Below are positions 61,539 through 64,000 of a stretch of 64,000 nt of DNA, piece after piece. How positions within the stretch are numbered: the first letter of the stretch is position 1; each line of letters starts with the position of its first letter. The DNA is from an uncultured Clostridia bacterium (GTDB taxonomy: Bacteria; Bacillota; Clostridia; TANB77; CAG-465): assembly GCA_934149365.1 (NCBI GenBank), contig CAKPEI010000002.1:124001-188000 (forward strand). The letters are read 5' to 3'. Under the pieces are notes generated by a model. It was not told the DNA's origin. It ran no database searches and saw only the letters and a program-made list of their open reading frames with translations. Position numbers and translations under genes: made by a program.

Positions 61539-62708
61539 ATGTATAAAAAAGTAATTTGTATTGCATTTGCGCTACTATGTATTTTTAGTCTTACAACAGT
61601 AAATGCAGCTACTCAATCAAATTTTATAGATTTACAGGCATATAATGAAATCTATAAAATGAGTGAGGAAAGTGATGTTTCACTTCCATTTATAAAAGTT
61701 TTCTCTGAAAAAGCAATATATGATAAACCTATAACTAAATCAGGTCTGTCTATAGCTTCGAAGGGAATTAGTACAAATCAGAATATTGGGGGAGTTCAAA
61801 CAATTATTTCTAATGATACCGTTCAAATTGATGGAACATTAGAATATGCCGTTATAATGGCTACAAATGTAGAAATTACAGGAACAATAAGTAAAGATGT
61901 ATTGATATTAGCAGAAAGTGTATTTATAACAGATAGCGCGACTATTGGTGGAGATGCTATTGTTATGGCTAAAACTACTGAGTTAAAAGGAATTGTTGTT
62001 GGCAATTTTATAGCTAATTCTTCAAGCTTTCTAATGAATGGAACTGTAGGAAAAGACTTTAGAGTTCGTAGTGAAAACATTGAATTTAATAACTATACAA
62101 TAGGTGGGAACATTTATGTAGAAACAAATTCGGATGTTAATTTGTCTGAAAAATATCCTGAGGCTGTTGTAGCAAAATTTCAAACAAATGTAGTAACTAA
62201 AGAAGAAAAGACTCAGCAGACTTTAAATAAAGTATATAAATGTGTTATAGCAATTGTATTATTTACAATAACAAATATGATAATTAAGAAAATAAATCCT
62301 AATTTATTTACTAATATGGCAAACAAGGTTAAAAATAATTCTACATATGCAATTATTTTAGGAGTACTTTCACTAGTTACAATACCGCTAGTTATATTCT
62401 TATTAGTAATATTATCAGCATTTGGCTTAAGTGCAATCACAATGCCTTTATTTGTTGCATATATAGCTCTAGTTATAATTACTATATCTTTAGCTAAATT
62501 TATAACTGGTTCTGTGTTATATGAATATATAAAGGAAAAAGCAAAAGCCAATACAAAATTAAAAGAGATTGCTACTTTAATAGGAATATTTGCTGGAATA
62601 TACATATTATGCAATATTCCATATATTGCAGGTATAATGACAATGGCTACAGTTCTATTCTCTGCAGCTTCAGTTATAACTGCTATGACTAAGAAAAATA
62701 AAGAGTAA
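61539..62708 (+). CDS. Secreted/membrane protein with polymer-forming repeats and C-terminal helices
   Basis: 389 residues from ATG 61539 (AGGAGG upstream). A signal peptide (about 1-23, ending VNA) is followed by a repeat region (about 75-200) with short beta-helix turns such as VQIDGTLEYAVIMATNVEITGTISKDVLIL, as in bactofilin-like polymer-forming domains. About four membrane helices fill the C-terminal third. A role in envelope organisation is possible; the exact family is not certain. Confidence 0.65.
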   Translation: MYKKVICIAFALLCIFSLTTVNAATQSNFIDLQAYNEIYKMSEESDVSLPFIKVFSEKAIYDKPITKSGLSIASKGISTNQNIGGVQTIISNDTVQIDGTLEYAVIMATNVEITGTISKDVLILAESVFITDSATIGGDAIVMAKTTELKGIVVGNFIANSSSFLMNGTVGKDFRVRSENIEFNNYTIGGNIYVETNSDVNLSEKYPEAVVAKFQTNVVTKEEKTQQTLNKVYKCVIAIVLFTITNMIIKKINPNLFTNMANKVKNNSTYAIILGVLSLVTIPLVIFLLVILSAFGLSAITMPLFVAYIALVIITISLAKFITGSVLYEYIKEKAKANTKLKEIATLIGIFAGIYILCNIPYIAGIMTMATVLFSAASVITAMTKKNKE

Positions 62709-62749
62709 AACTTGAAAATACAAAAAATAGTAGAAAATTTAAAAAAATA

Positions 62750-62780
62750 GAAAAAACATGTTGACAAAGCATGTTTTTTC
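62750..62780 (+). terminator. Terminator overlapping the tRNA promoter
   Basis: An 11-bp stem (GAAAAAACATG/CATGTTTTTTC). The loop contains TTGACA, the -35 element of the tRNA operon. Confidence 0.75.
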
Positions 62781-62789
62781 TATTATAAT
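62761..62789 (+). promoter_or_regulatory. Consensus SigA promoter of the tRNA cluster
   Basis: TTGACA and TATAAT with a 17-nt spacer, 21 nt before tRNA-Val. Confidence 0.85.
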
Positions 62790-62810
62790 ATGTCTTGTCA
62801 GTAAAGAAAT

Positions 62811-62886
62811 GGGCGCATAGCTCAGTTGGGAGAGCATCTGCCTTACAAGCAGGGGGTCATAGGTTCGAGCCCTATTGTGCCCACCA
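62811..62886 (+). tRNA. tRNA-Val (anticodon TAC)
   Basis: Acceptor GGGCGCA/TGTGCCC with one G-U pair; loop CTTACAA; CCA encoded. Confidence 0.95.
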
Positions 62887-62897
62887 TTTTTTTATTT

Positions 62898-62974
62898 GGC
62901 CTGGTAGTTCAGTTGGTTAGAACGCTAGCCTGTCACGCTAGAGGTCGTGGGTTCGAGTCCCATCCAGGTCGCCA
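62898..62974 (+). tRNA. tRNA-Asp (anticodon GTC)
   Basis: Acceptor GGCCTGG/CCAGGTC; loop CTGTCAC; CCA encoded. Confidence 0.95.
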
Positions 62975-62985
62975 TTTTTTTATAT

Positions 62986-63061
<76 letters not shown>

Positions 63062-63107
63062 ATAGTAGTACTAAAAGAAAATATGTTACATATAATATAT
63101 TAAGAAC

Positions 63108-63183
63108 GCGGGAATAGCTCAGTTGATAGAGCGCTGCCTTGCCAAGGCAGAGGTCGCGGGTTTGAGCCCCGTTTCCCGCTCCA
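63108..63183 (+). tRNA. tRNA-Gly (anticodon GCC)
   Basis: Acceptor GCGGGAA/TTCCCGC; loop TTGCCAA; CCA encoded. Confidence 0.95.
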
Positions 63184-63242
63184 AATTTTATGTACATAAG
63201 AAATGCTGCTTTGCATATGATGTAGTATAAAATATTATATAG

Positions 63243-63316
63243 GGCGCTATAGCCAAGTGGTAAGGCACGAGTCTGCAAAACTCTGATCCCCGGTTCAAAT
63301 CCGGGTGGCGCCTCCA
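63243..63316 (+). tRNA. tRNA-Cys (anticodon GCA)
   Basis: Acceptor GGCGCTA/TGGCGCC with one G-U pair; loop CTGCAAA; CCA encoded. Confidence 0.95.
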
Positions 63317-63326
63317 AATAAATAAA

Positions 63327-63363
63327 AAAACCGTATAAGTTTGTATGAGCTTATACGGTTTTT
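63327..63363 (+). terminator. Terminator of the tRNA cluster
   Basis: A 13-bp stem (AAAACCGTATAAG/CTTATACGGTTTT) with a 10-nt loop and Ts. Confidence 0.85.
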
Positions 63364-63458
63364 ATGTAGTTAACTCAAATATAACTAGTAATTTTTATCA
63401 TGTTGCAAAAAATGTCGAAATAATATATAATTTGTATATATTTTGGAGAGGTTTTATT

Positions 63459-64000
63459 TATGGAGAAAGAAATTAAGTTAAAAAGTAATAACGAAGAAAG
63501 TAACACCAAGATAACAGTATGGTTATTATTATCTTATTTTATAATATACAGTGTAATAGGGTATATACTAGAAACAGCATTTGGTATTTTAACCAAAGGA
63601 GTACTAGAAAGTAGGAAAGGTTTTTTATATGGACCTTTTTGCCCTATATATGGCTTAGGAGCAGTTGTAATGATACTGTCACTTAAGAAATTTACTAAGA
63701 ATAATTATTTGCTTTTTACGGCAGGTGCAATAGTTGGTTCAATAGTCGAATACTTAGTTAGTTTCTTTGGCGAAGTTATTTTTAACACTAAGTGGTGGGA
63801 TTATTCAGACCAGATATTAAATATAAATGGAAGGGTTTGCCTAAGTTTTGCTCTTATGTGGGGGTTACTTTCTATTTATCTTATGCAGCATTTTAATCCT
63901 AAAGTGGACAAGTTTATTACTAATGTAAAAGGAAAAGCTAAAAATAATGTGTTAAAAGCTAGCATATGCGTATTATCTGTTTTCTTACTTTTAGATATGA
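63459..64000 (+). CDS. Putative membrane protein, ABC-transporter type IV (PF06541-like), 3' end missing
   Basis: At least 180 residues; the frame is open to the end of the window. A polar N-terminus (about 20 residues) precedes several membrane helices. The sequence YSVIGYILETAFGILTKG, with GFLYGPFCPIYGLGAV and FTAGAIVGSIVEYLVS after it, matches the family annotated as putative ABC transporter permease (CmpB-like). The later W-W-D-Y-S motif also fits. Substrate and partners are unknown. GGAGAGG precedes the ATG. Confidence 0.75.

Overview
The window is AT-rich DNA from an endospore-forming member of the Clostridia (Bacillota). It carries spo0A, spoIID, spoIIQ-like, spoIIID, sigK, spoVS and gpr, has TTGACA/TATAAT-type promoters, strong Shine-Dalgarno sites and U-tailed terminators, and strongly prefers AGA and ATA codons. 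I cannot name a species; an uncultured gut clostridium would fit. I see no rRNA, CRISPR array, transposase or prophage block.

Layout. 1-4.7 kb: the 3' end of a MinD/ParA-like ATPase gene, a degenerate GGDEF protein, ireB-ruvX-DUF1292, a pair of related membrane-anchored orphans and a further orphan. 4.8-9.1 kb: an operon of a methionine gamma-lyase-like protein, a flavoprotein, an HtrA protease and an IMPACT-family protein. 9.2-17.5 kb: the sporulation block spo0A, spoIID, spoIIQ, spoIIID, mbl, then peptidase U32, tcdA, a 6S-like RNA and sigK. 17.5-27 kb: a phosphodiesterase, a symporter, tRNA-Thr, DUF3137-lemA, tex, tdk, tRNA-Gly and two zinc-ribbon membrane proteins including a PrsW protease. 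27-33 kb: maf, a cation exchanger, an E2-like protein, rny-ymdB-spoVS. 35.7-50.8 kb: a solute-binding protein, rpsO, topB, a Ca-ATPase, a rhodanese, orphan genes and smc. 56-64 kb: nagZ-like, trmFO-holA-gpr, a membrane protein, a five-tRNA cluster and a truncated membrane protein.

The most interesting content is a three-fold repeated regulatory unit at about 33.66, 50.85 and 54.40 kb. Each unit has a strong promoter, a short leader ORF with a good Shine-Dalgarno site, a small hairpin inside the leader, an intrinsic terminator whose 5' arm overlaps the end of the full-length leader frame, and then a gene for a surface protein with a prepilin-like N-terminus (GISLxVL...). In unit 1 the leader holds an (AG)17 tract and in unit 3 a (CA)15 tract, both starting at codon 13. 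In the lengths seen here both tracts shift the leader into an early stop about 60 nt before the terminator. One added AG, or one lost CA, would restore a frame that runs into the terminator. Unit 2 has an intact 43-codon leader with only (GA)3 at the same place, but its surface-protein gene is frameshifted at an A6 run just after the start codon. I infer a phase-variable transcription attenuator: microsatellite slippage decides whether a translating ribosome reaches and disrupts the terminator. All three units appear to be off in this assembly. The mechanism is inference; the architecture is read directly from the sequence.

Elsewhere, a set of solitary orphan genes (2.9-4.0, 33.0, 40.1, 45.0 and 60.7 kb) looks different in codon use from the housekeeping genes. 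Several RNA-level features deserve checking: a 23-bp hairpin covering the rhodanese Shine-Dalgarno site, a possible small RNA at 27.2 kb, and a perfect 21-bp inverted repeat directly after tRNA-Gly.
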